Shown: positions 1 to 10,504, counted from the first letter of the stretch. The stretch is 64,000 nucleotides of DNA from Rutidosis leptorrhynchoides (GCF_046630445.1 NC_092340.1:366114501-366178500), one strand, 5' to 3'. Translations and numbers: made by a program. The notes: a model not told the origin generated them from the sequence alone.

Positions 1-1930
1 TTATATACTTGTGTTAGTGATTAGGGTTGGTCATTCTTGAATTTTGTTTGAGCATTGTATTTGGCCATTTAGGCATTGGCAGCAAGATATTGTTCATCTT
101 GTCTGATTGGGCAGAGATTGATCATATATGATCATCTTTGATTACTATCTTTACATTTGAATCTATTAAATAAAGTTCTATATTCTATTTATACTGATCC
201 TCATATCTGTTATTCATACTCTTCTGTTGCTATTTGATTTTTGATGTTATTATACTGATTATTTGAATTTATTAAATAAAGTTCTATATTCTATTTATAC
301 TGATCCTCATTTATGTTGTTCATACTCTTTTGTTGCTATTTAATCTCTGATGTTATTATACTGATTATTGTTGCTGCTATTTTATTGATAATCTCCTGCT
401 GTGATTTTAATTTCTTATCACATCGTCGGGTTCACAAAGTTTTAGTTTGATGAGCTTCTTGAATAATCCTTTTGCATCAAGAATCCTATCTTCCAGGATG
501 AGTCTATCTAAGTGTCAACACACCAGGTATATTTCATGGGGTTCAGATGGGCGGGCCAGGAAAAAAATAAATAATTCAACCAATGTGTACATTGGCCGCA
601 ACTGTTTCCAGGTTTCTAGGGGCCTCAACCTTATTTTGCCATGTTTAATGTTGTTTGGTGCCCCTCCTTCAAACGTCTTGCAACTAAAAATCTTGTAAGT
701 TATGTGTGTATTTATGTGTTGTAGGCATTAGACACAATCAATACCGCTGTAATATCCTGCGTTTACTATGTCATGTTTATGACCCTTGCCATCATAGCTA
801 GTATAATCATGTTTGATGTGAATTATTTTATTAAGAATTTATTTAATTTCTGTATTTAATTTCTGATTTTTTAACACTGTGTTGAAGTTTGTTGATCAAA
901 CATTGTATTCTTGTGATACCTGCAGAACTGGAAAGATTAAAATGCATCACAGGTTATAACCGAACTCGTTGGTTTTGTGACAATGTTTTCTGGGGATGTT
1001 TCTTCTGCAATAAACTAAGGATATGGGCACTCCAGCTGTCGAATCGCTTAAATACTTTTGAGTTTTGACCATATTTTCTAATTGATTAATCTACGAGTAG
1101 TTTTCTTGGATTTTGGTGTTCATATCATCATTTCAGATACCTTACCGGATAAAGTTACCTGTTCGGGTTGTCCGGAGGAGTATTTTTTACTCAGTTGTAC
1201 GTGGTTTATCCCTTGACTATTTCTGGCCAATTTCTTGATTATCTCAACATATACTTATGAGGTTTAAATCTAATACTTTTCCAGAGATTTATAGTTATAG
1301 ATATGTCATATGTTAGAAGCATCTTTTTGTCATTAGAAAAAACTTTCATTGTAAAATTATAAGTAAAAACTTAAAAGCATAAGACTGAACGTCACGCAAA
1401 GTGGTCACTATATTACTAGTGGCATAGTTGGTATGATACACTGGTATGTAGCTTGGTGAATTGTTTATTTATTTACTCGTACTATTTAGCCAAAAATAAA
1501 ATATAATAGTGTTTCGATTTTGACGCCATCTGACCTATTAATGCGGCATCAGAGTCAACACCGGCGAGGCGTCAAGACTGACTAACGGAGTAGGGGAGCG
1601 TCAGGACATGAGGCATCTTTTGATTGGTGGTTGCATTCAAATATATATTTTTAATATTACTTTGTATTTATAAACGTACAATCAACTGATTCTTGCAAAC
1701 AATGAAATAAAAATGGGTGTATAACTTTCAATGTGATTTATCAAAAAGTTCAAAAAAGATGTATTCACAGCCCTTTAACCAAAAAATAAAACAAAAATGG
1801 GTGTATAACTAATGAAGTTGTCTAACTAGTAAATAACTGTATGTCAATGAAAAGCGTTCAAATGAGAATACATTCAGTTTTAACTTTTGTAAGAATACTT
1901 ATGGACCAATAATTTAATTAATATGAAATT
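1..1930. other. Left flank without a supportable gene
   Basis: AT-rich DNA. The longest open stretch, about 447-698 on the plus strand, encodes roughly 80 residues that I do not recognise; it has no domain and no convincing start context. Short stretches near 470-700 and 930-1040 read somewhat like exons or untranslated sequence, so the end of a gene lying to the left cannot be excluded. Apart from a tandem duplication near the start I see no other structure. Confidence 0.5.
156..367. repeat. Two-copy tandem duplication, period 106 bp
   Basis: A segment starting TTTGAATCTATTAAATAAAG at 156 recurs at 262 with a few substitutions and runs to about 367. Both copies contain the words TTCTATATTCTATTTATACT and GATGTTATTATACTGATTA. 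The spacing is a constant 106 bp, so this is a local direct duplication. It has no coding content. Confidence 0.85.
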
Positions 1931-1939
1931 TAATATAAA

Positions 1940-2417
1940 CTAGAAAAAATATTCGACCGCACGTTGCTGCGGTTGTATTCAACACGCGGTTGAATTTGGA
2001 TATATGTTGTTTGGTACATAATATATCTAATATGTTGAGTTGTTTGTTGTACGTGTATGTATATGTATGAAATATAGTCCGAAATATTTAGTATTTTTTT
2101 AACGATTTCCGTTTCGCGCGTAGTTAGTCCCGTGGTGTTCGTTAGATTTTTTCGAGTTGAACGGTGATTTCGGAAAAATTTAACTCGCACCGAGCGAGAA
2201 GATAAGGTCCGTTAAAAATTCGGGGGAATTAGTTTCTTTTATTTTAATAAAATTATGTATTTACGCTTTGTACACGTGAAAAAGTGTAAAGTTGAGGGAC
2301 CGTTGTGTAAATTGAGCCGAATTTGAGGGGCCGTTTGTAGTGTGAACGCAAACTTAAAGCGACAATCCGAAATAACTGAAACAACGAAATCCGCCATGCA
2401 TTTTAGTATATAGGCAT
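1940..2417 (-). mobile_element. Helitron-like non-autonomous element (remnant)
   Basis: Read on the minus strand, the sequence ends in CTAG followed by T (1940-1943). About 15 bases before that is a GC-rich hairpin (CCGCA...TGCGG, about 1956-1971), the classic 3' terminus of a Helitron. The interior contains a run with the words TTAACTCG and GCGAGAAGATA, shared with the two elements at 62392-63579, so the three look related. The 5' end is uncertain; it probably lies near 2417, where the minus strand reads CCTATATACTAAAA. No transposase or helicase frame is present. The family assignment rests on end structure. Confidence 0.45.
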
Positions 2418-2535
2418 AAAATATAATAATTAGTTTTTAATGTTAAAGGGCATGAATGGAAATTTAAGACATCAAACTTTTCTCTTCAATATGTGATTTT
2501 GCAACGTCATCCCAAATAAATTGAATGCATACTTC

Positions 2536-2787
2536 CAGTGGCGGAAGTAAGATTGTTTTTCATCGGGGATCAAAAAAAAAAAAAAAAAAAAAAACGTAGC
2601 AATTTTTTTGGATAAATTATAGAGGTTTTTGGACAACTTTGAAGGTTGTTGGACAAAATATGTAAGTTTTGGGGCGCAAAAAAAAAATCCACTGGGGCCA
2701 AAGTCGAAAACTCCGAAATTTTTACACTGAAAATTAAAAATCCACTGGGGGCGGCGGCCCCCTCGCTCCTGCATAGAACAGCCCCTG
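2536..2787. mobile_element. hAT-type MITE, 252 bp
   Basis: The element begins CAGTGGCGGA and ends CCCCTG. It is flanked by 8-bp near-identical direct repeats, CATACTTC (2528-2535) and CATATTTC (2788-2795). An 8-bp duplication and a CAG/CTG terminus fit the hAT superfamily. The interior has a long A run (about 2573-2594) and words shared with the better preserved relative at 6905-7212, including CGTAGCAA and ATCCACTGGGG. The right terminal repeat is decayed. It has no coding capacity. Confidence 0.65.
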
Positions 2788-2846
2788 CATATTTCATTCT
2801 AATTTAATTCTATTGGTTTTTAATAAATAAATTGGATGCACAGTTC

Positions 2847-2957
2847 ATATAATAGATTGCTTATTTTCAAGGAAGAAGATGGAGGCATTTTAAATAAATA
2901 AAGGGAGTTGATATAATAGATTGCTTATTTTCAAGGAAGAAGATGGATGCATTTTAG
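2847..2957. repeat. Two-copy tandem duplication, period 64 bp
   Basis: ATATAATAGATTGCTTATTT starts at 2847 and again at 2911. The following TTCAAGGAAGAAGATGGA is also repeated. This is a direct local duplication with no coding content. Confidence 0.8.
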
Positions 2958-4027
2958 GATGATGAAATTGAGTGGATGTGGAAAATTACATTTATACTCT
3001 TTTCACTATTATTAATTCATATTTTAAAATTTCATCATCAAAATCATCCAATTGTCTAAATCTATTCCGAGAACGTTCTTAACTTCTTGTGGGATTAAGA
3101 CCCTTGTATCAATAAACTATATGAGATAAACTTTACTTAAAAGATGTGATTAATAATTGAGAGTTTGAGACAAACTACATAGATAATTCATATATTCTTG
3201 CAAAAATAGGTAAATGATAACATTTTATATAGCGTTCAAAGAAAAAGTAGACCAACCTACGTAACAAACTAACTCAAACCGAGTTCAATGCCCAACAATC
3301 CGCAAAAACAAACGGGCAGCAAAATACTAACAAACTATTAAACGAAAAACCAATGAAACAATAGAAATTAGCCGGCTTTAAAAGGTCCCGTATGACTCCT
3401 TTCATCCGGACTCGATGTGTACTCCTTTTCCTTTTTGGGACGTAAATAAATAGGAAACAACGTTGCCGACTCGCTTCTAATTAGAATACCGAAGACGGGG
3501 AATTAAACCGCGGATCCGTCAATTCTTGAAAAAAAGGCCTCTAACGATCTTACCAATTACTTATTTCATCTTCGTCCCTAACTTGTAAGTTGAAAGGCAG
3601 AATCTTCCATTTAATTTAATTGGTCCTAAACTGAAAATATTGAGTTTTCTACACTTCTACCGAAGAAATAGGGCAAAGGAATAAGGTTAACTCATTTCCT
3701 TCTTTCAAAGCTTATATTTTGTCGCATATAAACTCTTGGCTAATTACAGTCGAATAACATCAGCTTCACAACAATCACAGCAGACTGTCAACACTTAAAA
3801 ATCTCAACTCTTTCGAACCCTAACTCACCAATCCCCAACTCTCAACTCCCAATTTCACCATCAAAGGTCAGTCATTTCACTTTCAAATCTTTACATTTAT
3901 GTGTGTATATATATACTCACATGTATATACAATTTAGGGTTTTATTTCAACTATCAAGAAATTGTATAAAAATCGGATCTTTTTTTGGTTACTGAATGAA
4001 TAGAAGTTGAATTGAATCTGTATATAA
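2958..4027 (+). promoter_or_regulatory. Upstream region and 5' leader of the trihelix gene
   Basis: There is no gene in this 1.07-kb stretch. The part from about 3760 to 3865 is rich in CAACTC and ACCCTAA words and poor in ATG, as plant 5' untranslated regions often are. A possible leader intron could start at the GT near 3867 and end before the start codon, but I cannot fix its ends. No TATA element is convincing enough to call. Confidence 0.3.
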
Positions 4028-5137
4028 ATGATGCCTCCCCCAAGAAGGAAAAAATGGACGGAAGCAGAAGAAAGAACCCTAATTGAAAAATACGGAGCAA
4101 TGATTTGTGATGGGAGTTTATCAAAAATGAAAACTAGAGAAAAGAAATATAAACCCATTGCTTTACATGTGAATTCCGTACATCATCATAGTGATCCCGT
4201 TGTGTATCCATGGGAATGGAGTTGGAAAGATGTGTCAAATAAGGTACAAAACATGAGACATCAGTATTCTTTAGTCAAACAGAAGATTAAGCGGCCCGAA
4301 TTGGGTGTTGTAGAGGGGTTTCAATGGGTTGAAGGGTTGACTCATTGGTCAAACTTTCTTCGGTATAAAGAAGTGTTTGGTGATGTTACGGTTCCGTTTG
4401 GTAATGGGTTCGATGAGAATGATAATGGTAAACAAGGGAATGAGGAGATTGTGGAGTTTGGGGATGGTTCGGGTGGTGGTGAGTATGAAAATGGGGTAAT
4501 TGGTTTGGAGTTTGATTACGATGGTGGGGAACGAGAAGAGAATTATGGGAATGAAGACGGGAATCGTGTTTTTAAAGAAATTGAAACGATGGGATCAGAA
4601 ACGAGAAAGAAGAGGAAGAAAGCGTGGGGATTTGTAGCAAAGCAATTGGCACAATTACGAGAAATGGAGGCTCGTTTTGAGCAGCGTGAGGATGAGAGAG
4701 AAAGAGAGAGACAGAGGAGAGAGAGTGTACGGGTAAAAAACGAAGAAGAACGTGAGAAACAAAGGGAGAAAGTTATGGAGAGGTTGAAGGAAGAAAGAAG
4801 AAGGCGAAGAGATGAAGAAAGAAAATGGGAAGAAAGGATGATTCGTCGGAGAACGGAATGGAAGGGGAAAATTGATGAGATGTTGAATGAACATAGACTG
4901 GAAATGGGACGAATTCAAAGTAGGACACTTCACGAGCAACAAATTTTAACAACCCAGTTGCTTGGGGTTGTTTCGCAATGGAGTGGTCATCAAAGTGGGA
5001 TTCAAGATAATACAAATGGCGCTTATATTTCCCAAATGATGCGGAGTATGCAACATGTTGGTGTTAGTGGTTTGGTTGATGTTGATGCTCAAGTAGAAGA
5101 GCATAATCAAGATGATCAATTTATCGTCGATGGATGA
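4028..5137 (+). CDS. Trihelix (SANT/Myb-like) DNA-binding protein
   Basis: An intact 369-codon frame from the first of two adjacent ATGs to TGA. Residues 8-112 form a trihelix-type domain, seen in the spaced tryptophans W10 (KKWTEAEERTLIEKYG), W66 (WSWKDVSNKVQNMRHQYSLV) and W107 (THWSNF). Such proteins bind GT-rich promoter DNA in the nucleus. A basic stretch near residues 193-199 (RKKRKK) could be a nuclear localisation signal. Residues about 205-300 are very rich in Arg and Glu in heptad-like order and probably form a long coiled coil. The middle (130-185) is acidic and Gly/Asn-rich. There are no introns in the coding part. The domain call is confident; target genes and biological role are unknown. 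Confidence 0.85.
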   Translation: MMPPPRRKKWTEAEERTLIEKYGAMICDGSLSKMKTREKKYKPIALHVNSVHHHSDPVVYPWEWSWKDVSNKVQNMRHQYSLVKQKIKRPELGVVEGFQWVEGLTHWSNFLRYKEVFGDVTVPFGNGFDENDNGKQGNEEIVEFGDGSGGGEYENGVIGLEFDYDGGEREENYGNEDGNRVFKEIETMGSETRKKRKKAWGFVAKQLAQLREMEARFEQREDERERERQRRESVRVKNEEEREKQREKVMERLKEERRRRRDEERKWEERMIRRRTEWKGKIDEMLNEHRLEMGRIQSRTLHEQQILTTQLLGVVSQWSGHQSGIQDNTNGAYISQMMRSMQHVGVSGLVDVDAQVEEHNQDDQFIVDG

Positions 5138-5251
5138 AAATACGAGTCGTGATTGAGGTTAGAATAGTTTCTTGTTGTGGAATTGTTATATGTTGATTAT
5201 TTGTGTACCACATTCTTTTTTGTTGTGTATTTGATTTGATGTTACTTTAAG

Positions 5252-5257
5252 AATAAA
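5252..5257 (+). other. Candidate polyadenylation signal of the trihelix gene
   Basis: AATAAA lies 115 bp after the stop codon in a T-rich 3' untranslated region. The position is typical, but plant poly(A) signals are loose, so this is a likely call only. Confidence 0.45.
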
Positions 5258-5299
5258 ATGATACAGAAATGTGTCTGATTCATTTTGTTATCCTGCTCA

Positions 5300-6904
5300 C
5301 CCTACACCAATATCAAGTTTCTTCTATATGGCTTAATTGTTACAATGGTATATTATCTTAAGAAAGCTTTAGCCAATTTTGTAATTAGTTGGACATGGTT
5401 TTGTGCCTCCTGCAGCATCTGAATTAACAATGTTGCGGTGTATCTGAATCCGAATTACTAGGTTAGTTTGATATAATGCTTTATACAGTTAAGTGGTTAA
5501 CAATTTTTTTTGAGGTAAAATATTACTCTTGTATCTATTCTTTAACTACGGATGAAGAAAATGTATACATACAACGATCTAATAAGATCCAAAATTCCAA
5601 ATCCAAGTGCGATCTCAAAACATAGACCCCTTTAGATCATTAGGTGTGCTTGTGTATTTTCTAGAGAGACGATCTAACAAAAAGATCTTGAACCTGAATC
5701 GACCCAACGGTAATATGCCTATTATGTTCGCATTTAAATTGGTATGACCTTTCTCAGTTATTCTTTATGCTGCAATGAGAACATCTCATTTGATCTGGTC
5801 AAACAAAATGCGTATTGTATGGCAACATAGGAAGAACTTTATATGTCTAAAAAAGCTGAGCACTTCGGGTTATAATAACCACTAATGAGCATTGAGGCTC
5901 TTACTTCTTGGTGAAAGTATTGACCAACTGATCTTTTGGCTTGGGTTGTGTTTGATTGTTTCTTAACAAAGTGATTTGGCACAAAATGTTAAATCGTTCA
6001 ACATTCAATGCATCTGTAATTCTGTATGTAACATTTAAATGACAAAAAATTGATATTGAACGACACAGATTTATCCCGAATCATTCAAAGTTAGAAATAC
6101 CCTCTTAACCATTCAAACCCTCAATTTTCCCCCTCCTATCATTTGATATTACTTCTGCAAAAACATACAACGGATTAGTTTCACATGGACGTGCCTTCTG
6201 CAGCATCCAACTTAATCCTATACCTATTTCCAATTTCCTATAATCCATAAAATATAAAAGATGATGAGTATCAAATATAAATTGCATTGCAATTCACTAT
6301 GCTTATTCTTCAAACATCATACTAACATTCAACATAAGTTCTAGAGCACTGTGCAACATTCAAATTTGTTTGAATCAAATTAAGTACATCTTGATCAGAA
6401 TGAGAAAAAAATAACAAATTAAAAAGGAAACTAGACAGTGAAACTTCATTATAGGTACAAGGAATATACCAATTACAAAGACCACCTTACTGGTAACGTT
6501 GGTACCTGAAAAGTCTTCCTGGTCACTATAAACTTGTTCGAAACTGATCCTCTGCAACGCGTCTCATTTGGTCAATTGAATCATCGGGTAATGATCGAGC
6601 ATGCTCATCACAATTTCAATTTGCTGATCGTTTTGGAAATGACAGACTGCGTGATGTGTATCCTTCGTGACACCAACAAATCTTTTTATTCAGCATATAT
6701 CAAATAACCAAGAAAGGAGACAAATCTGTGCAAGAAGCATCAAACAAATATTAGTATCATCATAAAAAATAAAATTATTAAAACAATTTTTTGTGATCAG
6801 AATTTTCCTCATAAGCTAAGGAAAGCATATATACGTCTTGTGAGATATCAAAATAAAATTGAATCTTCACATCTTATTACTTGAGGTGAGCCAACAGTCT
6901 TAAC
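5300..6904. other. Intergenic, no gene seen
   Basis: An AT-rich spacer between the trihelix and COI1-like genes. The minus-strand open stretches at 6105-6287 and 6375-6557 encode about 60 residues each, without recognisable domains. No repeats or terminal structures stand out. The right part may belong to the 3' flank of the COI1-like gene. Confidence 0.5.
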
Positions 6905-7212
6905 CAGTGGCGAAAACGGAATTTTTTTTTCACCCGTGGCGAAATATTTTTTAAAAACGTAGCAACTTTTTTGGGTAAAATATGGACGTTTTTGGCAAAA
7001 TATGGAGGTTTTGGGCAAAATATGAAGGTTTTTGGGCAAAATATGAAGGTTTTTGGGCAAACTTTGAAGGTTTTGGGGCAAAATATGAAGGCTCTGGGGA
7101 AAAAAAATTCACTGGGGAAAAATCGAAAAACCCAAAATTTTTACACTGAAAATTGCAAATCCACTGGGGGCGACTGACTGCCCCCCTCTGTCCCTTAGTG
7201 TTTTCGCCACTG
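6905..7212. mobile_element. hAT-type MITE, 308 bp, with internal minisatellite
   Basis: A clear miniature element. Perfect 13-bp terminal inverted repeats (CAGTGGCGAAAAC and its complement) are flanked by perfect 8-bp duplications, GTCTTAAC, at 6897-6904 and 7213-7220. The 8-bp duplication and CAG termini fit hAT. The interior contains about five tandem units of roughly 20 bp built on TTTGGGCAAAATATGAAGG (about 6990-7095). It ends 122 bp downstream of the COI1-like stop codon, so it may fall in that gene's 3' untranslated region. It has no transposase and depends on an autonomous relative. Confidence 0.85.
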
Positions 7213-7334
7213 GTCTTAACAACAAGTATAAAATGAATCTTCACATCTACATTAAGGAATCGACAAATTAGAGAACTTAAGAAGATAAATCTGACTCTGT
7301 AAAACAAACAAAAATGCAGAAAGATAGTTACTTG

Positions 7335-9089
7335 TTAATGATATTCCAAAGGCGGGTATAAAGGAAGAACGGTCCTTGGTATATCAGTCCGTTGTCCATC
7401 AAGCGAGTAATACGCAAGCAAAGAAGGGGGTTGATGTAGCTCCATATTTCGAGGTGACATTTGAATTTCAGAACTAATCAACTCCATATTCCAAAATGGG
7501 CGGGCCATAGCCAATATCCCACTTGAATTTTGACTTGCACGATAACCCTGAATCCACAAGTACCTTAAAGATGGTACGTGTAGCACGAAAGCAGCAACCG
7601 CTTGCTCACTAAAACCACATCCCCTCATTTCTAGTTTCTGCAATTTTGGACACCCTTTTGCTAACTCCAAAAGCCCTAAATCAGATTCCCCTGTAAAACC
7701 AAGAAGCATGTATCTAACATTTTGTGCATATTGACCAATATACCCTAAACCAACATCGGTCAAACCCCCGTGACGAAGATACACACCTAATCGTTCTATT
7801 TTAGTACACCCACTGAGCAAAGCCCTAATCCCGTTATCTAGTGGTAATTCTGTAACGTTGACTTCTTTATCAAGTAAAATCATACGAAAATCATAAAGAT
7901 TTTTCAAGTGAGTCCCTACACTTTCCAAAGCTTCATTTGTAATATCTGTAAGATTTACATGCAAAACTTCTAATTCAAGGCAACCTTGTGCTAAATCAAT
8001 TAGCCCTCTTTGTGAAACAAACCCTTCTTCATCATCACCTCTTTCAATCTTAATCCTTTTCAATTTCTTGCAATATTGACCAACAACTTGTAATCCTCTG
8101 TCCCCAATCACATCCCTCGTATCAAGTACTTCTAAATTCGGACACCTTTGAACCAAGAAACAGTGGTCATCTGTATCAAATAGTGCATAAAGAAGATCTA
8201 GTTTTGTTAATCTAGCAGCAAATGGAAGCACAATCGGAATCTCGGGCTGACTCATGAAATTCAACGCCATGCGCCTCAAAAGCGGAGGAAATTTCAAACC
8301 TGTATATTTCTCCGGTTGATTACTAAATGAACCACCACCAAATTCTTCTAATTTGACAGCAAAATTAAAGAAATTAACAAGATCAGTAAGATCACATTCG
8401 CTTATCTTGACAGATACTAAAGACTGCCTACAGTTTTTCGCAATTAGTTCAAGATCTTTAAAATCGAACTTAACGAGTTCGGTCATATAAAAGTTCAACG
8501 ACTCAAGAACCGTATTACGTAAAGCTAATTCATGTAACCATTCACCATCTTTTTCAACAGTTAAGCTCTCTTGTAAATACAAAGTTCTCAAATTGTAACA
8601 AAATTTACCGATATTCAGCAGCCCTTCCGTCGTAAACCCTGAGCACAAATCAAGCTTCAAAACCCTAAGTTCATGACCTCGAGTTCTAGTCAATATATCG
8701 ATATCCGAATCACGAACAATCATACGCCGAAAATGAACCGATTTCAAGCATTTCAATGAATTTGTAATCTCACGAACCCAGGGTGTTACATAACCACCCC
8801 AATCTTCAGGAATTAAATCAAACATTGCAGCACGTGGTTTTCCTTTCACAGTCAACGATTCGAGTAACGGAAAACGGCGACATAATCGAGACGGCGTCGT
8901 TGAGTAACACATAGCAACGGTGACGTGTTTCCGAGTTAAGCCGTCGAGCTCGCACCATTTCCGACAAACTAAAGAGACGGAGCTCCGGTCACGGCAGTCA
9001 TGTATGTACGGAACCACGCAATTGAACACCGTGTCTGTAAATTCAGCTGAATCCGGTTCTGATCGAATAGCTTTTAGATCTACTTCCAT
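7335..9089 (-). CDS. COI1-like: COI1-like jasmonate receptor F-box/LRR protein
   Basis: An intact 584-codon single-exon frame; Arabidopsis COI1 is 592 residues. COI1 is the F-box subunit of an SCF ubiquitin ligase that binds jasmonoyl-isoleucine with JAZ repressors. Here residues about 17-60 form the F-box and the rest leucine-rich repeats. Family landmarks are obvious: VKGKPRAAMF (81-90), DWGGYVTPWV, HFRRMIV, CSGFTTEGLL, GLTDVGLGYIGQY, SLRYLWIQGYRAS and the C-terminal LAYYSLDGQRTD. Aligned by eye to remembered Arabidopsis numbering, several ligand or JAZ contacts are kept (R86, F90, R402, Y437, R489, R509, W512). Others differ: N23 replaces E22, K347 replaces R348, H377 replaces A384 and N379 replaces Y386. 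It is therefore a confident family member, but probably a divergent paralogue rather than the main receptor. Confidence 0.9.
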   Translation of the reverse strand: MEVDLKAIRSEPDSAEFTDTVFNCVVPYIHDCRDRSSVSLVCRKWCELDGLTRKHVTVAMCYSTTPSRLCRRFPLLESLTVKGKPRAAMFDLIPEDWGGYVTPWVREITNSLKCLKSVHFRRMIVRDSDIDILTRTRGHELRVLKLDLCSGFTTEGLLNIGKFCYNLRTLYLQESLTVEKDGEWLHELALRNTVLESLNFYMTELVKFDFKDLELIAKNCRQSLVSVKISECDLTDLVNFFNFAVKLEEFGGGSFSNQPEKYTGLKFPPLLRRMALNFMSQPEIPIVLPFAARLTKLDLLYALFDTDDHCFLVQRCPNLEVLDTRDVIGDRGLQVVGQYCKKLKRIKIERGDDEEGFVSQRGLIDLAQGCLELEVLHVNLTDITNEALESVGTHLKNLYDFRMILLDKEVNVTELPLDNGIRALLSGCTKIERLGVYLRHGGLTDVGLGYIGQYAQNVRYMLLGFTGESDLGLLELAKGCPKLQKLEMRGCGFSEQAVAAFVLHVPSLRYLWIQGYRASQNSSGILAMARPFWNMELISSEIQMSPRNMELHQPPSLLAYYSLDGQRTDIPRTVLPLYPPLEYH

Positions 9090-9437
9090 GAAATTGATTC
9101 AATTTGAAACCCTAATTTGTAATAATTAACAAATTAGTCAAATTACGTAAAACGAAAACCCTAAGTATATTGTACGGAGGAAAGAAGTATCGTGAAAACC
9201 GGGTTTTTTGTACGCCGGAAAATAAGGATAATTATCTTTTATTTTTTTGGTTTTTTTATTAGTGTTTTTGTGCGGTGATTGAGTGGAAATGAATACGTAT
9301 ATTGATATTTGATATATTGATTTAATTAATTAATTAATAATTAACGGTTGCAACGGAAAAAGAATTGGGCCGGCAATAGGAACCTTTTAAGGGTGGTCCC
9401 ACCAACCAGCTATTAGCTTGTTGACCTTTACCTAAAG
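9090..9437 (-). promoter_or_regulatory. Upstream region of the COI1-like gene
   Basis: About 350 bp separate the COI1-like start codon from the LINE poly(T) tract. The sequence is AT-rich, with ACCCTAA words at about 9100-9165 as in plant leaders. No TATA box is called. The LINE and then the 46-kb Gypsy cluster lie immediately beyond, so the local promoter is short unless transposon sequence contributes. Confidence 0.35.
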
Positions 9438-10186
9438 TTTTTTTTTTTTTTTTTTTTTTGAAAGGCAAAGCAATTTTATAAATTAAGAGAAAGGAGTACA
9501 AATTTAAGTATGCGATGGCATACTTTTCTTGAAGACTAACAGACTAAAGAATAACAATAACAACTAAACTAAAAACAAAACATTAAATCTCGTAAGCTTT
9601 TAGCCATGATCATCAAAGGCACTCGGGTTTAAAAGCCATTGATTCCAATCTAGCTTTATTTTCTTCGAACGTCATGAAATCCATTCATATGATTTTATTT
9701 GAATCTCGTTTAGGACCAACGGACCGCTCCCTTTTTTCTTCCGGAATATTGTATTATTTCTATTTTGCCAAAACAAATATCCACAAGTCCATTCAATAGC
9801 TTGCCATAATTTTGAAGTCAAGTTCGGCATTGTAGAGTTTAATCTCCCTTTGAATCTTTCCCCTACGTTAGTATCAACCACGGCTCCTAAATTCCACCAT
9901 CGATACACTCTACTCCATAAATCTTTTGCAAATGAACAATTAATTAGGACGTGGTCCACGGTTTCAATGTCATCATCACAAATAGGACATCTTAAAGAGT
10001 TAAGGTCTATGTCTCGCTTATCCAACTCAACTCGAACGGGTATCCTCCCCATGATTGCTCGCCATATAAATATTCCCACTTTTTGAGGAATCAAATTGTT
10101 GCACATCGTTTCCATTGAAGGGTCTGATAGTAGAATTTTCCCATTTACCTGATGCGTAAGGGAAGAAATCGAGAACATATGTTAAA
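9438..10186 (-). mobile_element. 5'-truncated LINE (non-LTR retrotransposon) tail
   Basis: On the minus strand this is the last part of a LINE: coding sequence for the C-terminal zinc-binding region of its second ORF, a short 3' untranslated region, and a 22-base poly(A) tail (T tract at 9438-9459). The 5' truncation point is unclear and lies near or beyond 10186. I could not find a convincing target-site duplication for it. Confidence 0.75.
9600..10178 (-). pseudogene. LINE reverse transcriptase zinc-binding domain, broken
   Basis: The frame from 10178 down to a stop near 9672 encodes a zf-RVT-type domain. Its markers are IPQKVGIFIWRAIMGRIPVR, then a zinc-ligand pattern (CPIC, DHVLINC) and LWSRVYRWW. 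After an in-frame TGA near 9672 the same frame continues (DWNQWLLNPS) to a second stop at 9600-9602. This is the C terminus of a plant LINE ORF2; no polymerase or endonuclease domain remains. It has no function of its own here. Confidence 0.8.
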
Positions 10187-10200
10187 TCAAATGCGTAGTT
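10187..10200. repeat. 14-bp target-site duplication, left copy
   Basis: TCAAATGCGTAGTT here recurs at 57332-57345. The pair brackets a retrotransposed segment that was later split by the Gypsy cluster. A duplication this long fits target-primed (LINE-type) insertion. Confidence 0.75.
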
Positions 10201-10504
10201 TTGTAGGACAGCAGGAAGATGCGGGATCGGATAAGCACATGGCTGATAAGTATACTTCGAATCTTAATTTTTGGGGTATCAAATTTGGTTTATATGGTTT
10301 TATATAATAGTAATCGGGTTATTTCAGGAAATGGGTTGTTTCTTCATGTTTATGAAATTGTTGATCCCCTGGTTTTGTTGAATGACTCGACAAATGGTGA
10401 TGATATGAGAAACGATGAAATGAGGTTTATACGAGCAATATTGTTAAAGGAAAAGGGAAATTGCTTGATAATCATTAGGGTTTGGTTACATCAATTATGG
10501 ATCA
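10201..10504 (+). mobile_element. Retrotransposed sequence of unknown origin, left piece
   Basis: The left part of a roughly 1.1-kb insert; the right part is 56557-57331. It holds a short open stretch (10219-10509) with no recognised domain, and other frames have stops. It ends in GATCA (10500-10504), the duplication made by element A. It may be a 5'-truncated LINE or a processed copy of a cellular transcript; I cannot decide which. Confidence 0.55.

Noticed and set aside
447-698. Open stretch of about 83 codons near the left edge
   Set aside because: No recognisable domain, no coding support beyond length, and surrounded by AT-rich sequence. Kept only as a note in the left-flank entry.
4655-5015. 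Minus-strand open stretches across the trihelix gene
   Set aside because: They are the complement of the Arg/Glu-rich coiled-coil coding sequence and give low-complexity Ser/Phe/Leu peptides.
9438-10186. LINE fragment as part of the COI1-like transcript
   Set aside because: It lies upstream of the COI1-like start and has its own poly(A) tail; nothing shows that it contributes to the gene.
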